A stretch of 64,000 nucleotides of DNA from NCBI RefSeq assembly GCF_018139485.1, contig NZ_JAGSNF010000020.1:1-64000 (forward strand), read 5' to 3'. Source of the stretch: Phycicoccus avicenniae (GTDB lineage Bacteria > Actinomycetota > Actinomycetes > Actinomycetales > Dermatophilaceae). The translations under genes and the position numbers were made by a program. The notes beneath the pieces are model-generated. The model worked only from the letters and a program-made list of their open reading frames with translations, ran no database searches and was not told the DNA's origin. Each line of letters opens with the position of its first letter. Positions within the stretch are counted from its first letter, which is position 1. Below, piece by piece: positions 42,207 through 49,789 of this stretch.

Positions 42207-42238
42207 GAACCGGAGTGACAACGGGATGAGAACTGACA
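42204..42238 (-). repeat. Right-end inverted transposase sites
   Basis: Read inward on the minus strand, TGTCAGTTCTCATCCCG begins at 42238 and TGTCACTCCGGTTCTCA at 42220, an 18-bp step equal to that of the first two sites at the left end. The extended 22-bp array seen on the left is not evident here, giving the asymmetric ends normal for Tn7-like elements. Confidence 0.82.
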
Positions 42239-42243
42239 GCTGA
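42239..42243. repeat. Target-site duplication, right copy (GCTGA)
   Basis: Identical to 26945-26949. Joining the two flanks at this pentamer restores the nrdJ end followed directly by its terminator. Confidence 0.93.
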
Positions 42244-42272
42244 CGCCGGACGGCAGCACGGCTGTCGAGCAC

Positions 42273-42310
42273 CCGAGGGCCCGGGCGGATCACTCCGCCC
42301 GGGCCCTCGG
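42273..42310 (+). terminator. Displaced original terminator of nrdJ
   Basis: A perfect 17-bp stem (42273-42289 with 42294-42310) with a 4-nt loop. Without the transposon it would lie 29 bp after the nrdJ stop codon. Confidence 0.85.
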
Positions 42311-42315
42311 CCGTG

Positions 42316-42390
42316 TCAGCGCAGGAGGTCGTGGGACAGCGTCCACACGCGCTCCGCCCCGTCCGGGTCCAGGGCGTACCGCGCCACCGT
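42316..42390 (-). pseudogene. 3' remnant of a minus-strand gene
   Basis: Reading from about 42390 to the TGA at 42316-42318 gives a plausible C-terminus, RYALDPDGAERVWTLSHD plus LLR, ending at a stop that faces the nrdJ terminator. Coding-like sequence stops at the point where helicase-like sequence begins on the opposite strand, so only this tail is left. Identity of the parent gene unknown. Confidence 0.55.
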
Positions 42391-42392
42391 CC

Positions 42393-42899
42393 CTGCGCAA
42401 CACCCGGCAGATCGTCGACGCCTTCGGGCCGCTCGCGCCGATGCGGATGCGCTCGCTCGGCGGTGACGGGCCGGAGGTCACGTACGTCCCGTGCGACCTC
42501 GCCGACACCCTCGAGCGGGCGGACGACGTCGTCGACGGGCTGCTCGGCGACTGGCGCCCCGAGGACATCGCCCTCCTCACGACCGGGAGCCGGCACGACG
42601 AACAGGTCTCGCGGCAGGACCTGCTCGGCCAGGACGGGTACTGGGACACCTTCTGGGACGAGGACCAGGTCTTCTACGGCCACGTCCTCGGGTTCAAGGG
42701 GCTCGAGCGCAAGGTCGTCGTCCTCGCTGCGAACGAGTCGGGGGAGCGGGAGCGGTCCCGGGAGCGGCTGTACGTCGGCCTGTCCCGGGCGACCGACAAG
42801 CTCGTCGTCGTCGGGCCGCCGGACCTCGTCACCGCGATCGGGGGTCCGGAGGTCGCGAAGCGGCTCGGGATCGACGAGGCTCTCCGACAGAAGAACTGA
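42393..42899 (+). pseudogene. C-terminal remnant of a UvrD-like DNA helicase
   Basis: About 168 residues remain, opening LRNTRQIVDAFGPLAP and ending ERLYVGLSRATDKLVVVG plus a short tail, the last motifs (V-VI) of a UvrD/Rep-type superfamily 1 helicase. The Walker A and other N-terminal motifs are absent and there is no proper start upstream; the first in-frame ATG is at 42441. Helicases of this kind are often fused to NERD domains, and a NERD protein lies nearby. It is most likely a dead fragment left by a deletion. Confidence 0.75.
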
Positions 42900-42912
42900 C
42901 GAAGGGAAACCC

Positions 42913-43647
42913 ATGGTCACCAATGCGCTGTTCACGGACGTACCGGAGGGTTGGGAGCGTGCCTCCGACGAGCTCATGGAGCGAGGTGTCGAGACGGCGA
43001 GACGCGTGCTGGACAGGCCGGCTGCGGTCGACGACGTCGCGCGCTACTACGACCGGGACTCGAACTTCGCCGGTGCGACGTTCCTCGACCTGGGACCCGT
43101 CGACCCGTACGCGGTCACGAGCGGTGACCTGCTCGCCATCACCCTGCTGCAGGTGGAGGCCCAACCGCGGCCGGTCCGTCAGCTGCTGGAGATGACGGCG
43201 ACGAACCGCGAGATCCGCCACCGCCTCACCGAGGAGGTCCTGCCGCTCGACGCGGACCTCACCATGGCCGACAACCCCACGTTGGTCGCCATGGCGGACC
43301 TGCACGAGGCCATGAAGCGGGCGCTGGCGCCCTTCGACGGTCGGGCCTCGAACCGGTGGGTCGCGGCGTCGAAGCTGTGCGCTCGCAAGCGCCCGGACCT
43401 CTTCCCGGTGCGAGACAGCGTGGTGTGCGACCTGCTCGGGCTCTCCGGCTCGCGCCAGAACTACGAGGTGGACTGGCAGGTGTTCCGGCGGATCATCCAG
43501 GACGACGACGTGCGGTCCCGGATCGACGCGGTCGTCGACGAGGCCGCGCAGCGCGAAGGCGTCAACATCGGGCATCCCAACCTGCGCCTTCGCCACCTCG
43601 ACGTCGTGCTGTGGATGCACGCTCGACGCGGCGGGTCGAAGTCCTAG
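42913..43647 (+). CDS. DUF6308-type protein
   Basis: This 244-residue soluble protein has the segments YYDRDSNFAGATFLDLGP and SNRWVAASKLCARKRPDLFPVRDSVV that I associate with the DUF6308 family of actinobacteria. No catalytic motif is obvious. GAAGGGA lies 6 bp before the ATG. Its position between a helicase fragment and nuclease genes suggests a defence-region passenger. Confidence 0.65.
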   Translation: MVTNALFTDVPEGWERASDELMERGVETARRVLDRPAAVDDVARYYDRDSNFAGATFLDLGPVDPYAVTSGDLLAITLLQVEAQPRPVRQLLEMTATNREIRHRLTEEVLPLDADLTMADNPTLVAMADLHEAMKRALAPFDGRASNRWVAASKLCARKRPDLFPVRDSVVCDLLGLSGSRQNYEVDWQVFRRIIQDDDVRSRIDAVVDEAAQREGVNIGHPNLRLRHLDVVLWMHARRGGSKS

Positions 43648-43680
43648 GGCGGACGACGGGGACCGAATTTCCCCGCAACT

Positions 43681-44928
43681 TCACGCGGCGAACGACTCGC
43701 TCATCAGCCGCTCGAACGCGGCCTCGGTGACGATGGGCACGCCGTAGGAGCGCGCCTTGCGGCCCTTGCCGCTCAGCGAGTTCGGGTCGGCGGCGACGAC
43801 GACCTTCGTCTTCTTCGTCACTCCGCCCGGGTCGAGCCCGTGGCCCCGTGCGATCGACTCCCACTCCTCCCGCTCACGCACCATGTCGCCGGTGAAGACG
43901 ACGCGGTCGCCCGGCTCGAGGACGATCCCGCTGGAGCTGACCGACACGGCCGCAGCCTGACTGGCGACCGCGTCCTCGTGTGCTGCTCGGAGGGCCTCGT
44001 CGACGTCGGTGCTTCGGAGGCCAAGCATCGACGCGACCGACTCGAGGTCGCCCCGCTCCTCGGGGGTGACGACGTGGTCCTCCAGGGCGACGGCGGCCAT
44101 CGCGAGCAGGTAGTCGCCGTGGAGGTCGAGCACCTGCCCACGGGACAGCCCAGAGTCCAGGGCGACGGCGACGAGGGCTTCCTTCTCGTGCTCGGCGAGG
44201 AAGCGGTCGAACATCGCCGTCTCGAGCACGGCGAGGTAGGAGTCGACACGCGGGTCGGCGGCCCGGGGCATCCGCGAGACGATGCGGTCGAGCCACTCGT
44301 CCTGGCGCGCCGAGCGCACCTCGTGCCGTCGGGTCATCCGCAGCTCGGGATAGCTGCCCGGGAAGGTGGGCCAGGGGTAGGCGGTGCAGGCCGCCAGCGT
44401 GTCCGTCCACGGTGGGTCGTACTGAGCGAGGTCGAGGTAGTGGCCGAGCAGGGCGGCCGTCGCCAGTGCGTCGTCGATGGCCGAGTGGGCGTTGACGAGG
44501 CTGATGCCGCCGGCGCGGCAGCAGTCGGCGAGCCGCCGGCTCGTCGCGTTCAGGAAGGCAGGAGACCACTGCATCGTGCAGATGCCGTCGAGCGGGAGCT
44601 GCTCGAGTGCGATGCCGGCTCTCACGAGCTCACTCGCGACGAACCGCAGGTCGAACGAGGCGTTGTGCGCGACGACGACGCGACCGGTCAGCGCACGCAG
44701 GACGTACGGCGCGATCTCGTCGAAGGTCGGTGCGGTCGAGACGTCGGTCGCCGTCAACCCGTGGACGTGCGTCGGGCCGACGTCGCGTCGCGGGTTGACG
44801 ATGGTCGACCAGTGGTCCTGGATCTCGCCGCGGGGGGAGACGTACACGACGCCGATCTCCACGACCCGGTCGTTCTGTTGCGGTGAGAACCCGGTGGTCT
44901 CGACGTCGATGACTGTGTAGCCGTCCAC
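43681..44928 (-). CDS. DEDDh 3'-5' exonuclease with C-terminal BRCT domain
   Basis: The 415-residue protein opens with a DnaQ-type exonuclease domain: D8 and E10 in TVIDVETTGF, VVVAHNASFDLRF, and the NAHSAIDDALATA helix with the His/Asp pair. A central helical region (about 180-330) follows, then a BRCT-like domain at the end (GDRVVFTGDMVREREEW ... LSGKGRKARSYGVPIVTE). Exonuclease-BRCT proteins act in DNA repair or processing in actinobacteria. The start is the ATG at 44928; no operon partner overlaps it. Confidence 0.88.
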   Translation of the reverse strand: MDGYTVIDVETTGFSPQQNDRVVEIGVVYVSPRGEIQDHWSTIVNPRRDVGPTHVHGLTATDVSTAPTFDEIAPYVLRALTGRVVVAHNASFDLRFVASELVRAGIALEQLPLDGICTMQWSPAFLNATSRRLADCCRAGGISLVNAHSAIDDALATAALLGHYLDLAQYDPPWTDTLAACTAYPWPTFPGSYPELRMTRRHEVRSARQDEWLDRIVSRMPRAADPRVDSYLAVLETAMFDRFLAEHEKEALVAVALDSGLSRGQVLDLHGDYLLAMAAVALEDHVVTPEERGDLESVASMLGLRSTDVDEALRAAHEDAVASQAAAVSVSSSGIVLEPGDRVVFTGDMVREREEWESIARGHGLDPGGVTKKTKVVVAADPNSLSGKGRKARSYGVPIVTEAAFERLMSESFAA

Positions 44929-45031
44929 GGCAATGTCTCCCTGTGCCCCTCGATGACGCAGGCCCCCGCCTGCGGGCCCAACCCTCGCACCCGTCTCCGG
45001 CTCCTCGCAGGAGAACGGACGGATCCTCCGG

Positions 45032-45952
45032 TCAGGTGATCGAGGGAAGCCTGGCTGCGACCGTGTGAGCCACCGCGAGGCGGCGCGCGTCGTCCCAGTC
45101 GCCCTCGCCGGCGACCAGCTTGCCCAGTCCCTTGAGTCCGCAGAGCCGGACGCCGCCGACCTGCCGGTTGCGCACTCTCATCGGGAGGAGACCGTCGACG
45201 AAGCACAGCACCGGGATGACCGGTGCGTCTGCGGCATCGGTCCCGGCGAGGGCCGCGCGGACGACCTCCTGCTGCGTGCCCATGGCGGTCACCAGGGCGT
45301 CGCATTTCCGTCCCTTGACCTTGAGTGTCTCGACCTGCGGACCGAAGAGGCCGCCGCTGCGCTCGACGGAGATCTCGGCGTTCTTGTAGAACTTCGCGTC
45401 GATGACGTACACGCCCGCGGCGCCGACGAACAGGTGGTCGATGTTCGAGCGTTTGCCCGGGACCCGTCGGTCGTGGAGGGCGTACCCGAGGCCGGACTCG
45501 CTGGCGGCGAGCAGCGCGGCAGCGACGCGGGTCTCGCCCGCCGCTCCCACCTTCCAGGCGTGGGTGGTCTGCCGGCCGTCCGGGTAGAAGAAGCCGTTGA
45601 GCGCTCGCCACAGCGCGCTCCGCTCTGCCCGGGCCGCGTCGTCCTTCGTCTTCCGTCGCTCGTACTCCCGTCGGGCCGCCGCTCCGGCGACGCCGACGTC
45701 GAGAGGTGCCGGCGGGGGAGGGGCAGGATCAGCCTCGGCCGTGACGGAGAGGGCCGGTGGCACTGGTGTCATCGAGTGGGCCGCGACGGACTCGCTCTCG
45801 TCGGCGGACGGCGTCTCCAGGCAGCGGAGGCACACCACCTGTTTCGTGCCGCGGTCCCAGCCGGCGCGCTCACCCTGCTCGACCCGCACGCCACAGGTGC
45901 AGGCGCCGGCGTAGCGCAGCCTCATCAGCTTGACGTCGGGTGCGGTGCTCAT
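45032..45952 (-). CDS. NERD-domain nuclease-related protein
   Basis: This 306-residue protein has an N-terminal zinc-ribbon-like part with CTCG and CLRC pairs, a Pro-rich linker and a C-terminal NERD domain: GAAGETRVAAALLAA, RSNIDHLFVGAAGVYVIDAKFYK with the D...D-x-K pattern of a PD-(D/E)XK-like nuclease. Its start overlaps the stop of the PGN_0703-like gene by 4 bp (ATGA), so the two nuclease-fold proteins are co-translated. Confidence 0.83.
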   Translation of the reverse strand: MSTAPDVKLMRLRYAGACTCGVRVEQGERAGWDRGTKQVVCLRCLETPSADESESVAAHSMTPVPPALSVTAEADPAPPPPAPLDVGVAGAAARREYERRKTKDDAARAERSALWRALNGFFYPDGRQTTHAWKVGAAGETRVAAALLAASESGLGYALHDRRVPGKRSNIDHLFVGAAGVYVIDAKFYKNAEISVERSGGLFGPQVETLKVKGRKCDALVTAMGTQQEVVRAALAGTDAADAPVIPVLCFVDGLLPMRVRNRQVGGVRLCGLKGLGKLVAGEGDWDDARRLAVAHTVAARLPSIT

Positions 45953-46875
45953 CGCCCGGCGTCCAGCGGGTCGATGACCGACGTGTCGAGGTACCGGCGG
46001 TGGAGCTCGTCGACCCACGGCTCGTCGACCTCCGCGCGTAGGGCGTCGACGACGGTCTCGAGCGTCGTCGCGACGAAGGTGTCGTCGATGACCGACGGCG
46101 CATACGACGCGATGACGTCGGTCACCGCGGAGTTGCGCGCCGGATACAGCAGGACGAACCGGCCGGTCCGCGTCGTCTCGGAAGCGAGGGTCATGCTCAG
46201 CGCGAGCAGATGATCGAGCAGGATCTGCGCGTTCCGTCCGGTGCTCATCGTGTCGAAGGAGCCGGAAGCGAAGGCGCCGGAGTCCTCGAAGACCTGCCGG
46301 GGGCGGTCGCCGACCGTCGGGGGCTTCACCGCGAGGTCTTCGCGGTACTTCACCTCGATGCCGAGGAAGCGCTGCGAGCCGTCGACGGCGTCGTACTCGA
46401 CGTACACGTCGAAGGCCGTCCCGTTGTTGAGGAACCGCGGATCCTTCCGGCCGGGCGACCACTCGTACCTGATGGCGGCGACCCGCCCGATGTCCGGCCA
46501 CACCCGCGCGAGCGCCGTCGACGTGCGCGGGTCGTCGAGGTGCTGGGACAGCGGGCCGAAGAGGTTGAAGCACAGCGGCTGGCTCGACAGCAGGTTGGAC
46601 CAGAGGCGCTTCGGCTGCATGACGGCGCCGCGTTGCTTGTCCTCCACAGCGCGCCGCGCCGCGGCGACGGCGTCGTCGCTGATGTACGCCGCGCCGGAGT
46701 CACGGATCTCGTCGGTCTCCGGGAGGTAGGAGCCGTGGTAGCTCTCTTCGCCGCCCGGCGGCAAGCCACGCGACTGTCGCCACAGCGACTGCAGCAGCCG
46801 TACCTGTTGCTGCCACTCGCTGCGGTCGCCCCGGTAGTACGCCTGATGCTGCCTCAGCAGGTCCCCACTCACCAT
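45949..46875 (-). CDS. PGN_0703-like restriction endonuclease-fold protein
   Basis: The 308-residue protein contains FDVYVEYDAVDG and FLGIEVKYREDL, a PD-(D/E)XK-type core, in a layout like PGN_0703-family nucleases. The ATG at 46875 (MVSGDLLRQHQAYY) is preferred; the open frame to 46995 would begin in low-quality sequence. It forms a two-gene unit with the NERD protein. Both could belong to an uncharacterised defence or DNA-repair system. Confidence 0.75.
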   Translation of the reverse strand: MVSGDLLRQHQAYYRGDRSEWQQQVRLLQSLWRQSRGLPPGGEESYHGSYLPETDEIRDSGAAYISDDAVAAARRAVEDKQRGAVMQPKRLWSNLLSSQPLCFNLFGPLSQHLDDPRTSTALARVWPDIGRVAAIRYEWSPGRKDPRFLNNGTAFDVYVEYDAVDGSQRFLGIEVKYREDLAVKPPTVGDRPRQVFEDSGAFASGSFDTMSTGRNAQILLDHLLALSMTLASETTRTGRFVLLYPARNSAVTDVIASYAPSVIDDTFVATTLETVVDALRAEVDEPWVDELHRRYLDTSVIDPLDAGR

Positions 46876-47024
46876 GCGCAGACGATAGGGGCGGACGGTG
46901 AGTGGCGCGGCGTATTCGGCGGGATCAGCGGGGGAGGTGGCGGTTGCCCGCAGGGAATGGGCCTTGGTCGTGGCAGAGTCGTCGCAGTGGGGCAAGGCCT
47001 CGCCACGACACGAAGGAGCACCCG

Positions 47025-47336
47025 ATGACCGACGTCGTCGTCACCGACAACCGCGACGCCCAGCGCTTCGAGGCCCACCTCGACGGCGCGCTCGCCGGCT
47101 TCGCGCAGTACCAGCTGACCGACGCCCTCGTCGTGTTCACGCACACCGAGGTCGACCCGGCGTTCGAGGGCAAGGGGGTCGGGTCGGCGCTCGCCCGCGG
47201 CGCCCTCGACGCCGTACGGGCCGAGGGACAGCGCAAGGTCCTTGCCATCTGCCCGTTCATCAAGGGATGGGTCGAGCGGCACTGGGACTACGCCGACCTC
47301 CTCTACGACCGCCCGGCGAGCACCGCGAAGGACTGA
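47025..47336 (+). CDS. YjdJ-type GNAT acetyltransferase
   Basis: The 103-residue protein is the minimal GNAT fold of the N-acetyltransferase Eis-like/YjdJ group: VFTHTEVDPAFEGKGVGSALARGALDAVR (acetyl-CoA loop) and CPFIKGWVERHWDYADLL. GAAGGAG lies 9 bp before the ATG. Members are often annotated as putative acetyltransferases of unknown substrate. Confidence 0.88.
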   Translation: MTDVVVTDNRDAQRFEAHLDGALAGFAQYQLTDALVVFTHTEVDPAFEGKGVGSALARGALDAVRAEGQRKVLAICPFIKGWVERHWDYADLLYDRPASTAKD

Positions 47337-47360
47337 CAGTCGCCACGCGCGACTCGCCTA

Positions 47361-47375
47361 AACCCCTGGGGGTAT
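47361..47375. promoter_or_regulatory. GC-box operator resembling CsoR/RcnR-type sites
   Basis: AAACCCCTGGGGGTAT is a near-palindrome with the C-run/G-run form of copper-sensing CsoR-family operators. It lies about 50 bp upstream of the DUF302 gene, in the position of a promoter, and is itself flanked by the imperfect inverted pair GACTCGC / GCGAGAGTC. Confidence 0.45.
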
Positions 47376-47422
47376 GCGAGAGTCGTCGGTGACAGGTCAT
47401 CAGCGACGACGAAGGAGCCACG

Positions 47423-47815
47423 ATGGGCTACACGATGAGCGTCACCTCGCAGCGGTCGTTCGACGACACGCTCGCCGCCACCCGCACCGCGCTCGCCGAC
47501 CAGGGCTTCGGCGTTCTCACCGAGATCGACCTCGCCGGCACCCTCCACGAGAAGATCGGCGCCGAGATTCCGCCGCAGGTCATCCTCGGCGCCTGCCGCC
47601 CGCCGTTGGCCCACGCCGCGACGCAGGCCGAGCCGTCGATCGGCGTCCTCCTGCCGTGCAACGTCGTCGTCCGCTCGGTCGAGGACGGCACGACGGTCGT
47701 CGAGGCGATGGACCCCAACGCGATGGTCTCCGTCACCGGCAACGCCGCGCTCGAGGAGGTCGCCGCCGACGCCCACCATCGGCTCGACGCGGCGCTCGCC
47801 GCCGTCGCCGGCTGA
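47423..47815 (+). CDS. DUF302 domain protein
   Basis: This 130-residue protein covers a complete DUF302 domain (RSFDDTLAATRTALADQGFGVLTEIDLAGTLHEKIG ... LPCNVVVRSVEDGTTVVEAMDP, key residues G27, K43, P52). GAAGGAG precedes the ATG. DUF302 proteins often occur with metal or sulfur stress genes, matching the CsoR-like operator upstream. Function unproven. Confidence 0.88.
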   Translation: MGYTMSVTSQRSFDDTLAATRTALADQGFGVLTEIDLAGTLHEKIGAEIPPQVILGACRPPLAHAATQAEPSIGVLLPCNVVVRSVEDGTTVVEAMDPNAMVSVTGNAALEEVAADAHHRLDAALAAVAG

Positions 47816-47830
47816 CGCTGCCCGGAGCAA

Positions 47831-47861
47831 ATGGTAGACGTCGACCCACACCGTCTACCAT
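47831..47861. promoter_or_regulatory. vapBC operator
   Basis: ATGGTAGACG (47831-47840) and its exact inverse CGTCTACCAT (47852-47861) lie just upstream of vapB. Toxin-antitoxin complexes usually bind such repeats to repress their own operon. Confidence 0.8.
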
Positions 47862-47868
47862 GGGGACC

Positions 47869-48123
47869 ATGGGCCTAAACATCAAGAAGCAGCGCGTGCA
47901 CGATCTCGCCCGCGAGGCCGCCCGGCGGACGGGCCGGTCGCAGACGAGCGTCATCGAGAGCGCCCTCGAGCGCTACCTGGACGAGCTGACGCGTCACGGC
48001 GACGACGACAGGTCGACGCGCGTCACCGGCGCTCTCGCGGCCCTCGACAGCACGTGGGACGACGCCGACCGAGCCGCCATCCGGGCCACGGACCTGTACG
48101 ACGAGCACGGCCTTCCCGCGTGA
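47869..48123 (+). CDS. vapB: VapB-family antitoxin
   Basis: The 84-residue protein begins MGLNIKKQRVHDLAREAARRTGRSQTSVIESAL, the usual start of Rv0623-like transcriptional VapB antitoxins, with a ribbon-helix-helix region followed by an acidic toxin-binding tail. An ATG at 47860 overlaps the operator's right arm and is less likely. Its stop overlaps the vapC start (GTGA). Confidence 0.85.
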   Translation: MGLNIKKQRVHDLAREAARRTGRSQTSVIESALERYLDELTRHGDDDRSTRVTGALAALDSTWDDADRAAIRATDLYDEHGLPA

Positions 48124-48515
48124 TCGTCGACTCCTCCGCACTCGTCGCCATCGCGCTCGGGGAGGACGAGCGCGAGCCCTTCGTCTCCGCGATCCTCGCC
48201 GCCGAGCGACCGAGGATCTCCGCGGGCTCGCTGCTCGAGACGTACATCGTCCTCGACGGCCGACGTTCACCCGTGGCCAGCAGACGAGTGGACGACCTCC
48301 TCGAGGCGTTGGGCCTCCTCGTCGAGCCCGTGACGGCGGCGCAGGTGGCCATCGGGCGCGCCGCGTACCGGGACTTCGGGCGCGGCAGCGGTCATCCTGC
48401 CGGGTTGAACGTCGGGGACTGCTTCGCCTACGCGCTCGCACGAGAGACGGGTGAGCCCCTGCTCTTCAAGGGTGACGACTTCGGGCACACGGACGTCACC
48501 CCCGCCCATCCCTGA
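48120..48515 (+). CDS. vapC: VapC-family PIN-domain ribonuclease toxin
   Basis: The 131-residue protein starts VIVDSSALVAIALGE and contains the acidic PIN residues (D4 near the N-terminus, E40 in SLLETYIVL, D100 in NVGDCFAYALA, D118/D119 in FKGDDFGHTD). PIN toxins cut specific RNAs, and the antitoxin keeps them silent. The GTG start is inside the vapB stop. Confidence 0.92.
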   Translation: MIVDSSALVAIALGEDEREPFVSAILAAERPRISAGSLLETYIVLDGRRSPVASRRVDDLLEALGLLVEPVTAAQVAIGRAAYRDFGRGSGHPAGLNVGDCFAYALARETGEPLLFKGDDFGHTDVTPAHP

Positions 48516-48540
48516 ACGGCGATGACAGACGCTCTCGCGG

Positions 48541-49728
48541 TCAGGCGTGCCGGGCCGTGGACCGGCCGGAGTGCCGCGTCACCCACGCCGCGAGCCCCGA
48601 CGTCAGCGGGACGGCGGCGATGAGGCCGATCGTCGCGACAGCGCTGCGGACGATCTCCTGGGCGATGAGCTGCGTCGTCGCCGCCCCCGTGAAAGACCCG
48701 TTGCCCGCGACGACGAGCACGATGAGCGGCAGCGACGACCCCGCGTAGGCGAGGACGATCGTGTTGACGACCGACGCGATGTGCGAGCGCCCCACCCGCT
48801 CCGCCGCCCCGTAGAGGTCCCGGACGCCGTACGCGGGGTTGGCGCGTCCCAGCTCGGTGACGGTCGCGGCCTGGGTGACGGTGACGTCGTCGAGGACACC
48901 GACCGAGCCGATGATGATGCTGGCGACGAGCAGCCCGCGGACGTCGATGCCGTACGTCGCCGTCACTGCCGTCGAGACGTCGTCGGTGACCCCGGTGAGG
49001 TGCAGGGCGCCGACGGCCGCCTCGGACAGCGCCGCCGTGAGCCCGAGGCTCGCCATCGTCCCGATGACCGCGACCGTCGTCGGCAGCGACAGCCCGTGCG
49101 TCAGGTAGAGGACGGTGAGGGTGATCGCGGACGCACCGACCAGCGCGACGAGCACCGGCGCCGACCCCGCGATGACGGCCGGGACGATGAACGCGAAGAG
49201 GACGGCGAACGTGATGCCGAGCCCGACGAGCGCCGACAGCCCCTTCCAGCGGCCGAACGCCAGCAGCGCCAGGCCGAGCGCCGCGACGACGCCCCACAGC
49301 TGCAGGCCCCGCTGGTGGTCGACGACCCCGTAGAGCGGGCCGTCGGGGGAGTCGGCCACAGCCACGACGACGTCGTCCCCGACGTCGAGGTCCGGTGCGC
49401 CGGGTCGGTTCGAGAGCGGGGCCTCGACCTCCTGCTCGCCCTCCGGGAGGTCGACCCGCACGGTGACCGTGCCGCACGTCGAGCCGGGCGGCGGCGGGGG
49501 CTCCGGGCCGGACGGCTCCTGCGGGCACTCCTGCTTCGTGACCGCGACGACGACGCCGTCGTACTCCGGGGCGGCGGACTGTCCGGTCGGGGCGGGCACC
49601 GGCGGCGGCCACAGCAGGATGAGCCCGACGACGGTGGCGAGCGCGAGCGGGGCGAGGACGAGCCACGCGACACGCGTCATCGGCGGCATCGACGCGCGCG
49701 GACCGCCGCCGTGACCGTGGGCGCCCAC
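48541..49728 (-). CDS. YibE/F family membrane protein
   Basis: The 395-residue protein has an N-terminal signal-like helix, an extracytoplasmic region of about 120 residues with two cysteines (QECPQEPSG, STCGTVTV), then about seven helices in the YibE/F domain (LFAFIVPAVIAGSAPVLVALVG, YLTHGLSLPTTVAVIGT). The GTG at 49728 is chosen because GGGAGG lies about 9 bp upstream and a short His/Gly-rich lead (HGHGGG) is common in this family; ATGs at 49689 and 49680 are alternatives. Function unknown; some members have been proposed as metal or phosphate permeases. Confidence 0.87.
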   Translation of the reverse strand: MGAHGHGGGPRASMPPMTRVAWLVLAPLALATVVGLILLWPPPVPAPTGQSAAPEYDGVVVAVTKQECPQEPSGPEPPPPPGSTCGTVTVRVDLPEGEQEVEAPLSNRPGAPDLDVGDDVVVAVADSPDGPLYGVVDHQRGLQLWGVVAALGLALLAFGRWKGLSALVGLGITFAVLFAFIVPAVIAGSAPVLVALVGASAITLTVLYLTHGLSLPTTVAVIGTMASLGLTAALSEAAVGALHLTGVTDDVSTAVTATYGIDVRGLLVASIIIGSVGVLDDVTVTQAATVTELGRANPAYGVRDLYGAAERVGRSHIASVVNTIVLAYAGSSLPLIVLVVAGNGSFTGAATTQLIAQEIVRSAVATIGLIAAVPLTSGLAAWVTRHSGRSTARHA

Positions 49729-49789
49729 CGCGGACCACCTCCCGTCCTCTCGAGGAGCCCCAGCGTCGCACGGCGCGAGGCGTCGCCGG

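Larger units (their letters stand above)
26950..42238. mobile_element. Complete Tn7-like transposon (15,289 bp) carrying type III restriction and Pycsar defence cargo
   Basis: The left end begins TGTCAGGTCTCA and the right end, read inward, begins TGTCAGTTCTCA: 11 of 12 identical, with TG...CA termini. A second TGTCA occurs exactly 18 bp inside each end. The flanks carry a perfect GCTGA duplication. Inside are tnsA-, tnsB- and tnsC-like genes on the minus strand, two unrecognised genes in the same operon, and a plus-strand cargo. The tns operon runs towards the left end, the opposite of Tn7, where it points inward. Insertion is at the last base of the nrdJ stop codon. Confidence 0.93.

Noticed and set aside
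41427-42977. 516-residue minus-strand open frame crossing the transposon right end
   Set aside because: It runs through the zinc-ribbon gene, the inverted end and the terminator, which no real gene would do.
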